A stretch of DNA of 64,000 nt from Rossellomorea pakistanensis (GTDB lineage: Bacteria > Bacillota > Bacilli > Bacillales > Bacillaceae_B), in NCBI RefSeq assembly GCF_016908495.1, contig NZ_JAFBDZ010000004.1:434001-498000 (forward strand), written 5' to 3'. Positions within the stretch are counted from its first letter, which is position 1; each line of letters starts with the position of its first letter. Below the pieces are notes generated by a model that ran no database searches, was not told where the DNA came from, and was given only the letters and a program-made list of their open reading frames with translations. Shown piece after piece: positions 32,697 to 41,583 of this stretch. The position numbers and the translations under genes are program-made.

Positions 32697-35591
32697 TTAC
32701 TCTTTTTTGAGAGAATTAATAGCATCAAGGATAGCTTTACGATTACTGTTTTCTTCTTTTAGCATTCCGTTCAGCGTATGAGTGAGGTTCGAGATTAGGG
32801 AGTCTGTATTTCCTGAATTCTGATTTCCATTTAAGCCTTGCATCATACCAAGTGTTGATAGCATAGCGATTAATGCAGCACTATTATCAGTCACATTGAT
32901 AATGGTATTGTTTCCATTTGTAAAGGTATTGTGTCCAGCGTTTGCTTCTGATTCTGATTCTGATTCTGATTCTGCCTCTGCTTCTGCTTCTGCCTCCGCT
33001 TCTGCTTCTGCTTCCGCCTCTGCTTCTGCTTCTGCCTCTGCTTCTGCTTCCGCTTCTGCCTCCGCTTCTGCTTCCGCCTCTGCTTCTGCTTCTGCCTCCG
33101 CTTCTGCTTCCGCCTCTGCTTCTGCTTCTGCCTCCGCTTCTGCTTCCGCCTCTGCTTCCGCTTCTGCTTCTGCTTCCGCCTCTGCTTCTGCTTCCGCTTC
33201 TGCTTCCGCCTCTGCTTCCGCCTCTGCTTCTGCTTCCGCTTCTGCCTCCGCTTCTGCTTCTGCCTCTGCTTCCGCTTCTGCTTCTGCCTCTGCTTCCGCT
33301 TCTGCCTCCGCTTCTGCTTCTGCCTCTGCTTCCGCTTCTGCTTCTGCCTCTGCTTCCGCTTCTGCTTCTGCCTCTGCTTCCGCTTCTGCTTCTGCCTCTG
33401 CTTCCGCTTCTGCCTCCGCTTCTGCTTCTGCCTCTGCTTCCGCTTCTGCTTCCGCCTCTGCTTCCGCTTCTGCTTCTGCTTCCGCCTCTGCTTCTGCTTC
33501 CGCTTCTGCTTCTGCTTCTGCTTCCGCCTCTGCTTCCGCTTCTGCTTCTGCCTCTGCTTCCGCTTCTGCTTCTGCCTCTGCTTCTGCTTCTGCTTCCGCC
33601 TCTGCTTCTGCTTCTGCCTCCGCTTCTGCTTCTGCTTCTGCCTCTGCTTCCGCTTCTGCCTCTGCTTCTGCCTCTGCTTCCGCTTCTGCTTCTGCCTCTG
33701 CTTCTGCCTCTGCTTCCGCTTCTGCCTCCGCTTCTGCTTCTGCTTCTGCTTCTGCTTCCGCCTCTGCTTCTGCTTCTGCCTCTGCTTCCGCTTCTGCTTC
33801 TGCTTCCGCTTCTGCTTCTGCCTCTGCTTCCGCTTCCGCTTCTGCTTCCGCCTCTGCTTCCGCTTCTGCTTCTGCCTCTGCTTCCGCTTCTGCCTCCGCT
33901 TCTGCTTCCGCCTCTGCTTCCGCTTCTGCCTCTGCTTCTGCTTCTGCCTCTGCTTCCGCTTCTGCTTCTGCCTCTGCTTCTGCTTCTGCCTCCGCTTCTG
34001 CTTCTGCTTCCGCTTCTGCTTCTGCTTCCGCCTCTGCTTCTGCTTCTGCTTCTGCCTCTGCTTCTGCTTCTGCTTCTGCCTCTGCTTCCGCCTCTGCTTC
34101 CGCTTCTGCTTCCGCCTCTGCTTCTGCTTCTGCTTCTGCTTCTGCTTCCGCTTCTGCCTCTGCTTCTGCTTCCGCTTCTGCCTCTGCTTCTGCTTCTGCC
34201 TCTGCTTCCGCCTCTGCTTCCGCTTCTGCCTCTGCTTCTGCTTCTGCCTCTGCTTCTGCTTCTGCCTCTGCTTCCGCTTCTGCTTCTGCTTCCGCCTCTG
34301 CTTCTGCTTCCGCTTCTGCCTCTGCTTCCGCTTCCGCCTCTGCTTCCGCTTCTGCCTCTGCTTCCGCTTCTGCCTCCGCTTCTGCTTCTGCCTCCGCTTC
34401 TGCTTCTGCCTCTGCTTCCGCTTCTGCTTCTGCTTCCGCCTCTGCTTCCGCTTCTGCCTCCGCTTCTGCTTCCGCTTCTGCTTCTGCCTCTGCTTCCGCT
34501 TCTGCCTCTGCTTCCGCTTCTGCTTCCGCCTCTGCTTCTGCTTCCGCCTCTGCTTCCGCTTCTGCTTCTGCTTCCGCCTCTGCTTCTGCTTCCGCTTCTG
34601 CTTCTGCTTCTGCTTCTGCTTCCGCCTCTGCTTCTGCTTCCGCCTCTGCTTCTGCTTCCGCCTCTGCTTCCGCTTCTGCTTCTGCTTCTGCTTCTGCTTC
34701 TGCCTCTGCTTCTGCTTCCGCTTCTGCCTCTGCTTCTGCCTCTGCTTCTGCTTCCGCCTCTGCTTCCGCTTCTGCTTCCGCTTCTGCCTCCGCTTCCGCT
34801 TCCGCTTCTGCCTCCGCTTCCGCTTCCGCTTCTGCTTCTGCTTCTGCTTCTGCCTCTGCTTCTGCTTCCGCCTCTGCTTCCGCTTCTGCTTCTGCTTCCG
34901 CCTCTGCTTCTGCTTCTGCTTCTGCTTCTGCTTCTGCTTCCGCCTCTGCTTCTGCTTCCGCCTCTGCTTCTGCTTCCGCTTCTGCTTCTGCTTCTGCTTC
35001 CGCCTCTGCTTCTGCTTCCGCTTCTGCTTCTGCCTCTGCTTCCGCTTTTGCTTCTGCCTCTGCTTCCGCTTCTGCCTCCGCTTCTGCTTCTGCCTCCGCT
35101 TCTGCTTCCGCTTCTGCCTCTGCTTCTGCTTCTGCTTCTGCCTCTGCTTCTGCTTCCGCCTCTGCTTCCGCTTCTGCTTCCGCTTCTGCCTCCGCTTCTG
35201 CTTCTGCCTCCGCTTCTGCTTCTGCTTCCGCTTCTGCCTCCGCTTCCGCTTCTGCCTCCGCTTCCGCTTCTGCTTCCGCTTCTGCCTCTGCTTCTGCTTC
35301 TGCCTCTGCTTCTGCTTCTGCCTCTGCTTCTGCCTCTGCTTCCGCTTCTGCTTCTGCTTCCGCTTTTGCTTCTGCCTCTGCTTCAGATTCCACTTCCACT
35401 TCTGCTTCCGCTTCTGCTTCTGCTTCAGCATTAGCTTCAGCATTAGCCTCAGCATTGGATTCAGATGATACATCTAGATCTAATTCTAATTCATCAATCT
35501 TTTTCCAAGGATTATAGGCATTACATCGTTTACAATGCTTCTTAGGTTTTTCACATTCATAATCACAAAATAAACATTTCCAAAGATTCAT
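32697..35591 (-). CDS. zinc-ribbon protein with ~830-residue Ala-Glu repeat
   Basis: A 964-residue protein in three parts. Residues 1-40 hold a likely zinc ribbon (CLFC and CKRC, 15 residues apart). Then comes about 830 residues of almost pure Ala-Glu dipeptide (about 415 copies), flanked by diverged edges (NAEANAEANAE, EVEVESE at one end; ESESESE at the other) and broken by only two Lys. The last 80 residues are a distinct domain (NNTIINVTDNSAALIAML to KAILDAINSLKKE). Codons vary only between GCA/GCG and GAA/GAG, showing the frame is under selection. The ATG follows AAGAAGG. A SigK-like CATACCCTA lies at 35644-35652. Mass and about 400 negative charges suggest an extended polyanion, perhaps spore-associated (inference). 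Confidence 0.85.
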   Translation of the reverse strand: MNLWKCLFCDYECEKPKKHCKRCNAYNPWKKIDELELDLDVSSESNAEANAEANAEAEAEAEAEVEVESEAEAEAKAEAEAEAEAEAEAEAEAEAEAEAEAEAEAEAEAEAEAEAEAEAEAEAEAEAEAEAEAEAEAEAEAEAEAEAEAEAEAEAEAEAEAEAEAEAEAEAEAEAEAEAEAKAEAEAEAEAEAEAEAEAEAEAEAEAEAEAEAEAEAEAEAEAEAEAEAEAEAEAEAEAEAEAEAEAEAEAEAEAEAEAEAEAEAEAEAEAEAEAEAEAEAEAEAEAEAEAEAEAEAEAEAEAEAEAEAEAEAEAEAEAEAEAEAEAEAEAEAEAEAEAEAEAEAEAEAEAEAEAEAEAEAEAEAEAEAEAEAEAEAEAEAEAEAEAEAEAEAEAEAEAEAEAEAEAEAEAEAEAEAEAEAEAEAEAEAEAEAEAEAEAEAEAEAEAEAEAEAEAEAEAEAEAEAEAEAEAEAEAEAEAEAEAEAEAEAEAEAEAEAEAEAEAEAEAEAEAEAEAEAEAEAEAEAEAEAEAEAEAEAEAEAEAEAEAEAEAEAEAEAEAEAEAEAEAEAEAEAEAEAEAEAEAEAEAEAEAEAEAEAEAEAEAEAEAEAEAEAEAEAEAEAEAEAEAEAEAEAEAEAEAEAEAEAEAEAEAEAEAEAEAEAEAEAEAEAEAEAEAEAEAEAEAEAEAEAEAEAEAEAEAEAEAEAEAEAEAEAEAEAEAEAEAEAEAEAEAEAEAEAEAEAEAEAEAEAEAEAEAEAEAEAEAEAEAEAEAEAEAEAEAEAEAEAEAEAEAEAEAEAEAEAEAEAEAEAEAEAEAEAEAEAEAEAEAEAEAEAEAEAEAEAEAEAEAEAEAEAEAEAEAEAEAEAEAEAEAEAESESESESEANAGHNTFTNGNNTIINVTDNSAALIAMLSTLGMMQGLNGNQNSGNTDSLISNLTHTLNGMLKEENSNRKAILDAINSLKKE
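32942..35445 (-). repeat. 2.5-kb hexanucleotide (Ala-Glu codon) repeat
   Basis: Tandem hexamers GC[A/G]GA[A/G] on the coding strand. Only the two wobble positions vary, and only between A and G. Longer units recur: 33241-33300 and 33301-33360 are identical 60-mers, showing recent internal duplication. All frames are open through the tract because the repeat contains no stop, which explains large spurious frames on both strands. Confidence 0.95.
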
Positions 35592-35643
35592 ATAGTAACC
35601 TTCTTTCCTATAGATGGGCAAGCTATAAATAACTTGTCTACTA

Positions 35644-35652
35644 TAGGGTATG
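35644..35652 (-). promoter_or_regulatory. SigK-like -10 upstream of the Ala-Glu repeat gene
   Basis: CATACCCTA on the minus strand fits CATANNNTA, with AC dinucleotides 14 and 17 bases upstream. A transcript would start about 45 bases before the ATG. This suggests expression in the mother cell during sporulation. Confidence 0.5.
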
Positions 35653-35934
35653 AATTTGAATAATAAGTGGTATAGTTCGTCCAACTATCTTTTGCGAAAA
35701 ACTCACACAATTTAAAGAGGGAAATCCTATTTTTAGAAATATACTAGTTTTTTCCTATAGAATCTCATGATATTAATAGCCAGAATTCTTGATTTACCTT
35801 CTTTTAAGATGACATTCATAAAGCCGCACAGCATTCCATATCTACAAATATCGCGATGTAGACTTGAATAATTTTAATCTATGAATCTATGAGTAAAAAG
35901 AAAGGATGGTTTTATAAATTTTGTTAGATGGAAA

Positions 35935-36072
35935 ATGGAAAGACGAGACACTATCAAATTTCATGTGACCAGTAGAAAATTTGAGATCACTTCAAACAGT
36001 TATCCATGGCAAACACAAAAAATAGGTTATAGCCCTGAGCAATATCGTCATAGTATGAAAGGCGGTATGTAA
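35935..36072 (+). pseudogene. 45-codon coding fragment, origin unknown
   Basis: Reads ERRDTIKFHVTSRKFEITS and ends GYSPEQYRHSMKGGM before a stop. The frame stays protein-like upstream of the ATG for another dozen codons to a stop, without a ribosome site. It looks like the C-terminal end of a lost protein. It ends 37 bases before the monooxygenase gene. Confidence 0.35.
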
Positions 36073-36108
36073 AACGATCCTCAACTCAACAAAAAAGGAG
36101 TATATGAT

Positions 36109-37707
36109 ATGAATAATAAAATTCAATACGATGTAGATGTACTTATCTCAGGAGCAGGACCAACTGGACTAACACTTGCATGTGAATTAATTCGTTTCGG
36201 TGTTAGCTGTATAGTAATCGACAAAGCAGAAAGTACTTCTACTCAAACCAAAGCTCTTGGAGTGATGGCAAGAACTCTTGAGCATCTAGAACGAATGGGA
36301 GTGGCTCAAGAGTTTATAAATCGTGGGCATCCAACAGGGACTTTCAATGCTTATTCTGGGGAGGTCTTATTGGCTAGATTAGATTTTAACAATACATTAA
36401 AAAGCCTGTTTCCTTTTGTTTTGATGATTCCACAGAATATTACAGAGAATATTCTATATTCCTATTATAAAAATATGGGTGGAAAGGTTGAATGGAACAC
36501 TGAATTGACGAGTTTTACCCATGATAGGACAGGAGTGGAAGCAAAATTCTTACATTCAGATGGTAGTCTGGAGTCAATTAAAGCGAAATATTTAATTGGG
36601 TGTGACGGTGCCCATAGCTTCGTACGTCATTCCTTACCATTAGAGTTTGAAGGAATAACCCTTTTTCAACAACAATTTGCACTGGCTGATTTAGTGGTAG
36701 ATTCAACACTTCCAGATAATGAAATTTTTGCATTTGTTAAAAATGGAAAGTTTATTGCTTATTTCCCTATGAAAGATGGGCAACATCGAATCATGATCAC
36801 AACAGAAGACACATTGAATCCTCATTCGCCTGTTGGACTTGAGGAGATCCAAAGCGTTATAGATGAAGCAGGGCCTAAAGGAGCAATTGTTCATAGTCCC
36901 ACTTGGACATCAAGATTTCAAGTAAATCAAAGAAAAGTAAAAAAAGGGAACATCGGTCGAATCTTTTTGGCTGGAGATGCGGCTCATATCCATTCTCCAG
37001 TAGGTGCTCAAGGAATGAACACAGGAATGCAAGATTCATTCAATTTAGGCTGGAAGTTAGCTTATGTTTTGAAACATCAGTGTTCACCAGACTTGCTGGA
37101 TAGTTATACAGAAGAAAGAGAACCCGTCTGGTCCTCTCTTCTTAAGGGCACCGAGCTTGCTACAAGAATGATCCTAAAGGAAAGCCATTTCTTTCAAATC
37201 ATTCGCAATATAATGGCTCCGAAGGTTACTTCCATCAATAAAGTAAAAGTAAGACTTATGAATACATTATCACAAGTTGGAATTCATTATCGTTCGAGTT
37301 CAATAGTGGAGGAAGGAAAGGGGTTAAAATCAAATACTCCTATGAAATTCAAAAGAAAAAAATCAATATATGCCGGAGATCGTGCACCTAATGGGCTGAT
37401 AAATAACTTCAAATTATTTGAAGTGAATCGTGGGATTGACTTAATCATTTTACTATTTTTAAACAATAAAAATGAAAATCATGAATACAGAGAAAAATTA
37501 ATGAAACAAAATGTACCTTACCAGATATACCAAATAACATCCGACCCTAATTACCCACAATTACAAGAGTATAAGCATCATTTGGGAATAATAGATCAAG
37601 GAATTGTGGTGGTTAGACCAGATGATTATATTAGCTTTATTTGTGAGGAGCCATCCCCTGAACTTCTTATGCAACACCTTGAAAAATTCTCTCATCTTGA
37701 AAAATAA
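36109..37707 (+). CDS. FAD-dependent aromatic-ring-type monooxygenase
   Basis: A 532-residue group A flavoprotein hydroxylase (PHBH/MhpA-like). The FAD-binding GAGPTGLTLACEL is at residues 14-26, the DG motif in IGCDGAHSFVR near 165, and the GD motif in GRIFLAGDAAHIHSP near 285. A thioredoxin-like C-terminal domain (about residues 400-530) is usual in this group. The enzyme would hydroxylate an aromatic or polyketide-like substrate with NAD(P)H and O2; related enzymes inactivate antibiotics such as rifampicin or tetracycline, but the substrate here is unknown. Good ribosome site (AAAGGAG); own terminator. Confidence 0.9.
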   Translation: MNNKIQYDVDVLISGAGPTGLTLACELIRFGVSCIVIDKAESTSTQTKALGVMARTLEHLERMGVAQEFINRGHPTGTFNAYSGEVLLARLDFNNTLKSLFPFVLMIPQNITENILYSYYKNMGGKVEWNTELTSFTHDRTGVEAKFLHSDGSLESIKAKYLIGCDGAHSFVRHSLPLEFEGITLFQQQFALADLVVDSTLPDNEIFAFVKNGKFIAYFPMKDGQHRIMITTEDTLNPHSPVGLEEIQSVIDEAGPKGAIVHSPTWTSRFQVNQRKVKKGNIGRIFLAGDAAHIHSPVGAQGMNTGMQDSFNLGWKLAYVLKHQCSPDLLDSYTEEREPVWSSLLKGTELATRMILKESHFFQIIRNIMAPKVTSINKVKVRLMNTLSQVGIHYRSSSIVEEGKGLKSNTPMKFKRKKSIYAGDRAPNGLINNFKLFEVNRGIDLIILLFLNNKNENHEYREKLMKQNVPYQIYQITSDPNYPQLQEYKHHLGIIDQGIVVVRPDDYISFICEEPSPELLMQHLEKFSHLEK

Positions 37708-37723
37708 AGAAGCGATTACTATA

Positions 37724-37776
37724 AATAGTAAAGATACAAATCTTATATCTAGATTTGTATCATTTACTATTTTTTG
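37724..37776 (+). terminator. terminator of the monooxygenase gene
   Basis: Long stem: AATAGTAAAGATACAAATC pairs with GATTTGTATCATTTACTATT with one bulge and a 9-base loop, followed by TTTTTG. It starts 16 bases past the stop. Confidence 0.9.
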
Positions 37777-37907
37777 TTTTAGAAAGATTTCGTTTACGAT
37801 AACCATGTTAGCTGTCCCTAAACTTACCCTTTATAAAGAAGAATTAGAATGAATTTCGATCAATTGAAAATACTAAATTAAAATACCTTGATACAGGAGG
37901 AAATCCC

Positions 37908-38105
37908 ATGCCACATCAAAAAAAGAATAGCCATAAGCTAGATCCGTATAACAATCAATTTAATCGCATCAATAAAGAAGATGATACATATGGAATATTT
38001 AAACAAGAAATGGAAGTCGATACAGATGTCAACGAAGACCAAAATCGAGAAAAATTATTGGATGAATCATTAGAATCATTTCTAGACTCAAAAAAAGAAC
38101 AGTAA
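37908..38105 (+). CDS. small hydrophilic protein, 65 residues
   Basis: Begins MPHQKKNSHKLDPYNNQF and turns acidic (EMEVDTDVNEDQNREK). No membrane segment or Cys. AGGAGG lies 7 bases before the ATG. A perfect 7-bp hairpin at 38123-38140 ends the transcript. Similar in character to the small proteins at 14968 and 31086; function unknown. Confidence 0.65.
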   Translation: MPHQKKNSHKLDPYNNQFNRINKEDDTYGIFKQEMEVDTDVNEDQNREKLLDESLESFLDSKKEQ

Positions 38106-38122
38106 TAATAAATGCATCAAAG

Positions 38123-38140
38123 TGTAAAGAAAGCTTTACA
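38123..38140 (+). terminator. hairpin after the 65-residue gene
   Basis: TGTAAAG, AAAG loop, CTTTACA, followed by TCTATTT. Confidence 0.55.
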
Positions 38141-38189
38141 TCTATTTAAAGTTCCCGTTTGCGATTGAAACATCGTATGACCGTAAAGT

Positions 38190-39104
38190 CTATTTCCAAA
38201 ATTTCACTCCCTTTTCGTGAACGGAAGATGATAAAAACCATTCACCTTGGGCGATTTTGACTACTCTTCCCCCAACATTAACATCGATTCTTCCATTATT
38301 TTCGCTTGCTTTTAGAAACAATAAAGAAGGTCTTTTGATTTCATACCCTTGCTCTACACGAAGGTTGATTTCCCTTTTTTCATAATAGCGGTATTTTACT
38401 AAATATGACGCTAAACAACCATTAGAACTTCCAGTGGCAGCGTCTTCGGGGATACCATAATAATCAGCAAAATCTCGAACGTTTAAATCATTTTCCGAAT
38501 GATAGGCTTCTGGAGAAAAAACGATTATTCCTTTTGCATCCAAAGTTTCAATTAACTCATAGTATTTTTCTTTTTGGATTTTTACTTTTTTAACGGCTTC
38601 TAAAGATTTTAAGGGGACAACGATTACTGGAAGGCCAGTTGAAACCTCTTGAATAGGAAACCTTTCATCTACGAATCCCTTATCTATCTTTAAAACATCA
38701 CAAACCTGATCTATATCTAAAATAGTCCCAAAGGATGGTTCATTTTGTTTCATCCATATACTATTTTCTTGATGATCAAATGAAACCGGAATTTCTCCTG
38801 CTTTAAAGTTTACTTTCAGCTTATTTAATGGTTTCTTTATGATTTCATTTTGGATTATATAGGCAGTCCCTAATGCCGGGTGACCAGCAAATGGAATCTC
38901 TTCAGCAGGGGTAAAAATACGAACGTCATAACCATCGTTATAGTTTGAACCTATAAAAGTTGTCTCAGAAAAATTAATTTCTTCAGCAATTTGTTGCATT
39001 TCTCGATCTGATATATTTCCCGTATCTCTAAAAACAGCAAGCTGATTTCCTGTATATTTCCCTTGCGAAAAAACATCAACAATAAAATAGTTCATTTTCT
39101 TCAT
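38190..39104 (-). CDS. PhzF-family isomerase-like protein
   Basis: A 304-residue PhzF/DAP-epimerase-fold protein. The N-terminus has YFIVDVFSQGKYTGNQLAV, and the catalytic Glu lies in EINFSETTFI near residue 47. FAGHPALGTAY and EDAATGSSNGCLASYLV are the paired half-site motifs. Family members include PhzF in phenazine synthesis and many proteins of unknown substrate. It is not surrounded by phenazine genes, so the specific reaction is unknown. GAGGG precedes the ATG. Confidence 0.92.
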   Translation of the reverse strand: MKKMNYFIVDVFSQGKYTGNQLAVFRDTGNISDREMQQIAEEINFSETTFIGSNYNDGYDVRIFTPAEEIPFAGHPALGTAYIIQNEIIKKPLNKLKVNFKAGEIPVSFDHQENSIWMKQNEPSFGTILDIDQVCDVLKIDKGFVDERFPIQEVSTGLPVIVVPLKSLEAVKKVKIQKEKYYELIETLDAKGIIVFSPEAYHSENDLNVRDFADYYGIPEDAATGSSNGCLASYLVKYRYYEKREINLRVEQGYEIKRPSLLFLKASENNGRIDVNVGGRVVKIAQGEWFLSSSVHEKGVKFWK

Positions 39105-39359
39105 AAGTTGTCCCTCGTTTATTTTGAAATTTTCCAGTGAATAAGAAAATTAAATAAGCCTCCACTTTAAAAATGATTTCTTGATTATTAGTTAAATATC
39201 TAGATAAAAAGTCTAGTATATTTTATAAATTGTAACTTTACTGACTCGCTAATGTATTTGATATTTCCATTAATGCTTTTTTGATGATGACAGATTTTTA
39301 GGGAATCAGTCTTTACCTTTATGTAAATGCTCGCTCTCTTTACTTTTTGGTTAGCCGTA

Positions 39360-39524
39360 TTATTTCGATGAATTTTTATTATAAGAAAAGAAATATACAC
39401 CAATAGAAAGTAAGGTGCCATAAGTTACCCAAAGCCCCATAACGATACTCAACAGGTTTTGAATGAATAATACGGTCGATACGATCAGCAACATTAAAAA
39501 GCTTATAAGTATAGCCATTTTCAT
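39360..39524 (-). CDS. 54-residue two-helix membrane protein
   Basis: Begins MKMAILISFLMLLIVSTVL and has a second hydrophobic segment (SIVMGLWVTYGTLLSIGVY) before a short polar end (SYNKNSSK). AAAGGGTG lies 6 bases upstream of the ATG. No family recognised. It is hidden by another frame of the same strand that lacks a ribosome site. Its neighbours are unrelated metabolic genes. Confidence 0.6.
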   Translation of the reverse strand: MKMAILISFLMLLIVSTVLFIQNLLSIVMGLWVTYGTLLSIGVYFFSYNKNSSK

Positions 39525-39662
39525 ATGATCACCCTTTACTTATTTTCATTAGTTTGGGTATACATCTATTCTAAAACAATACTCTTTTTAAACATTGTCA
39601 TTTGAAAATTCCGTTACTTCCATTTTATTCGAAATATTGTAAAAGTACTCAATCATTTATAA

Positions 39663-39692
39663 AAAACACGCTCCATAAAAGAACGTGCTCAT
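39663..39692 (-). terminator. weak terminator after the cupin gene
   Basis: GAGCACG and CGTGTTT arms with G-T pairs and a TTTTT run on the minus strand, about 115 bases past the cupin stop. The flank ACTCAATCATTTAT resembles the 95-bp repeat at 3911. Confidence 0.45.
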
Positions 39693-39806
39693 CAAGTTAT
39701 GAAGCTATTCATTACAGTGGTATTATTCGTCTCAAGAATTTTCCCTGAGCTCAATATATTTACTCTTTATTTTCGGATTAAATTTACAAGCTCTAGACCG
39801 GTACGA

Positions 39807-40172
39807 TTAAATCCATACATCATTTTCAGCAGTTAGTTCACTGCTGGCTTCACCTGTGTTGACGACTCCCTTAGGTTCAACAATCATGATGTGACATTCC
39901 TTCTCGGCATAAGGTTTGTGCTCTACGCCTTTGGGTATCACGTACATTTCCCCTTTAGAAAGTTTCACCTCACCATCTCGGAATTCGATTACCATTTCTC
40001 CTTCGATCACCATGAATACTTCATCAGTGTCTTTATGATCATGCCATACAAAATCTTCTTGAATCTTGACTAGCTTAAACTGATAGTCATTCATTTCCCC
40101 AATAACTTTGGGTGACCAATGTTCACTAAATTTGGACAGCTTCTCACTTAGATTAATAGCCTGATATTCCAT
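39807..40172 (-). CDS. cupin-domain protein
   Basis: A 121-residue small cupin. Motif 1 is [17 protein letters not shown] (two His and one Glu as metal ligands) and motif 2 is [10 protein letters not shown]. It should form a beta-barrel that binds one metal. Members range from isomerases to dioxygenases; the function here is not predictable. Monocistronic. Confidence 0.9.
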   Translation of the reverse strand: MEYQAINLSEKLSKFSEHWSPKVIGEMNDYQFKLVKIQEDFVWHDHKDTDEVFMVIEGEMVIEFRDGEVKLSKGEMYVIPKGVEHKPYAEKECHIMIVEPKGVVNTGEASSELTAENDVWI

Positions 40173-40249
40173 TTAAATCCCTCCGCAGTGCTATTGATAG
40201 CACTATTAGTTTCGGTAAATTACTTTTATTCTTACATCAAAAAAAGTTT

Positions 40250-40693
40250 CTATTTTCCAATTATTTGTTTTAAATGATGATTCATATGGTCAAGATAATC
40301 CGTTACTAACCATTCTAAAGTTACTGCCTTTTGCTCTTCCGTTTTACATTGAAGCTCCAACTGTTCGTCTGTAATAGCTGATAAAAGGTAGATTATTTGA
40401 GTATTAAGAGAAGTCCATATATTAAGGATCTCTTCAACTGAAAATTTACTATGATATTGATGTACTTGTACCCATAAATCTTGATTGTAACCACTTATTA
40501 CAATTGGTTCTTTTGATATAAGAATTTCAACAAACCTTTTATGATTGATATTAGCTGAATCACATAAATGACCTAAGATTTCTTTTTTAGACCACTTTGA
40601 TGGGCGCGGTTTATAATCGATATCAGTAAGAGAGAGAACTTTTTTAGGAACAACCTGAATGATACCTTCTAATTGAGACGCTATGTTCACCAA
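40250..40693 (-). CDS. DinB-superfamily protein
   Basis: A 147-residue four-helix-bundle protein of the DinB/YfiT group. GHLCDSANINHKRF supplies the first His ligand and DHMNHHLKQ the others of the usual three-His metal site. Family members are thiol-dependent transferases (bacillithiol or similar) or unknown. GGGGGAAG precedes the GTG/ATG start region. Confidence 0.85.
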   Translation of the reverse strand: MVNIASQLEGIIQVVPKKVLSLTDIDYKPRPSKWSKKEILGHLCDSANINHKRFVEILISKEPIVISGYNQDLWVQVHQYHSKFSVEEILNIWTSLNTQIIYLLSAITDEQLELQCKTEEQKAVTLEWLVTDYLDHMNHHLKQIIGK

Positions 40694-40851
40694 TTCATCT
40701 TCCCCCTTTTTAAAGTAACTGTCCCTTTCATAAGGACTGACTGACTAAAAGCTCTATTCATTTATATATTCTTCACCTTATTTCCCGAGAACACCTTCTC
40801 TTATTCCTTTTCAAGAAAAATTTTGGCTGTATTTTATCACTCTATCCTCTA

Positions 40852-41583
40852 TCACTTTATCGAAATCCTTTCATACACATCGTGTAAATTTTTACACCCT
40901 AAACCCTGAACTTTCTTTACATAAACACTCCATAATCGCGCAGCCATCTTCGCATCCCCCAATGCATGATGTCGATCTTGTACAGAAATCCCACAATGTT
41001 CACAGTAGTCTTCTAATCGAACCAGATTGATATTTGCTTCTGCAATTTTAAACAAGAATGACGTATCGATGATTCGGTGTTTCAATGGTGAACGAAACAG
41101 CTTCCAATTTGAATGCTGGAGGAAATTCTTTTCATGATCGGCGTGATGAGCAACAAGAACATCCCCTTTGACAAATTTATAAAATTCAACAAGGACTTCA
41201 GAAACTTCAGGGGCTTTTGCCACGTCCTCCTCCCTTATTCCTGTCAATTCCCTAATTTCAGGGGGAAGGGCGCGATCACAACGAACAAGTGAATAGAATG
41301 TTTCATTAGGCTGAACCGTTTCGCCCTTTACTTTTATCGCCCCGATCGAGAGAATTTCATCCCCTTGTTCAGGAAAAAATCCGGTTGTTTCCAAATCAAA
41401 AACAACAACACTTAACTCTTTTAATGGAATCGATAAACTCTCGTTAAGCTTCCTTTCTTTTTCTAATTGTCTTAGAAAGGCATGATGCTGCGGATTTGAT
41501 TGTCTCTGTAACGGCGCATATATACTAGAATGAACTTTACTTTGTACTTGTTTCATAAATTGAATAATGGGATCAAATCTCAT
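40852..41583 (-). CDS. DnaQ-like 3'-5' exonuclease
   Basis: A 243-residue DEDDh exonuclease. ExoI is VVVFDLETTGF at residues 59-69, ExoII is VAHHADHEKNFL, and ExoIII is HHALGDAKMAARLW near 205. The N-terminal 55 residues are helical and unlike DNA polymerase III epsilon. It overlaps the upstream nucleotidyltransferase gene by 4 bases (ATGA), so both are translated together. The pairing of DUF294-type nucleotidyltransferases with DnaQ-like domains is known in other bacteria, where they can be fused. Confidence 0.88.
   Translation of the reverse strand: MRFDPIIQFMKQVQSKVHSSIYAPLQRQSNPQHHAFLRQLEKERKLNESLSIPLKELSVVVFDLETTGFFPEQGDEILSIGAIKVKGETVQPNETFYSLVRCDRALPPEIRELTGIREEDVAKAPEVSEVLVEFYKFVKGDVLVAHHADHEKNFLQHSNWKLFRSPLKHRIIDTSFLFKIAEANINLVRLEDYCEHCGISVQDRHHALGDAKMAARLWSVYVKKVQGLGCKNLHDVYERISIK

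Larger units (their letters stand above)
35592..36108. other. intergenic stretch with SigK-like site and remnant ORF
   Basis: Contains the candidate SigK promoter of the repeat gene on one side and a 45-codon fragment (35935-36072) on the other. The remaining 300 bases show no gene. Confidence 0.5.

Noticed and set aside
32891..35517. Very long frames on both strands encoding Ser-Ala, Leu/Pro or Lys/Gln/Arg repeats
   Set aside because: They are shadows of the Ala-Glu hexamer repeat, which has no stop in several frames. Only the Ala-Glu frame has purely synonymous variation, a ribosome site and unique ends.
39200..39421. 73-codon minus frame
   Set aside because: Overlaps the 54-residue two-helix gene in another frame and has no ribosome site.
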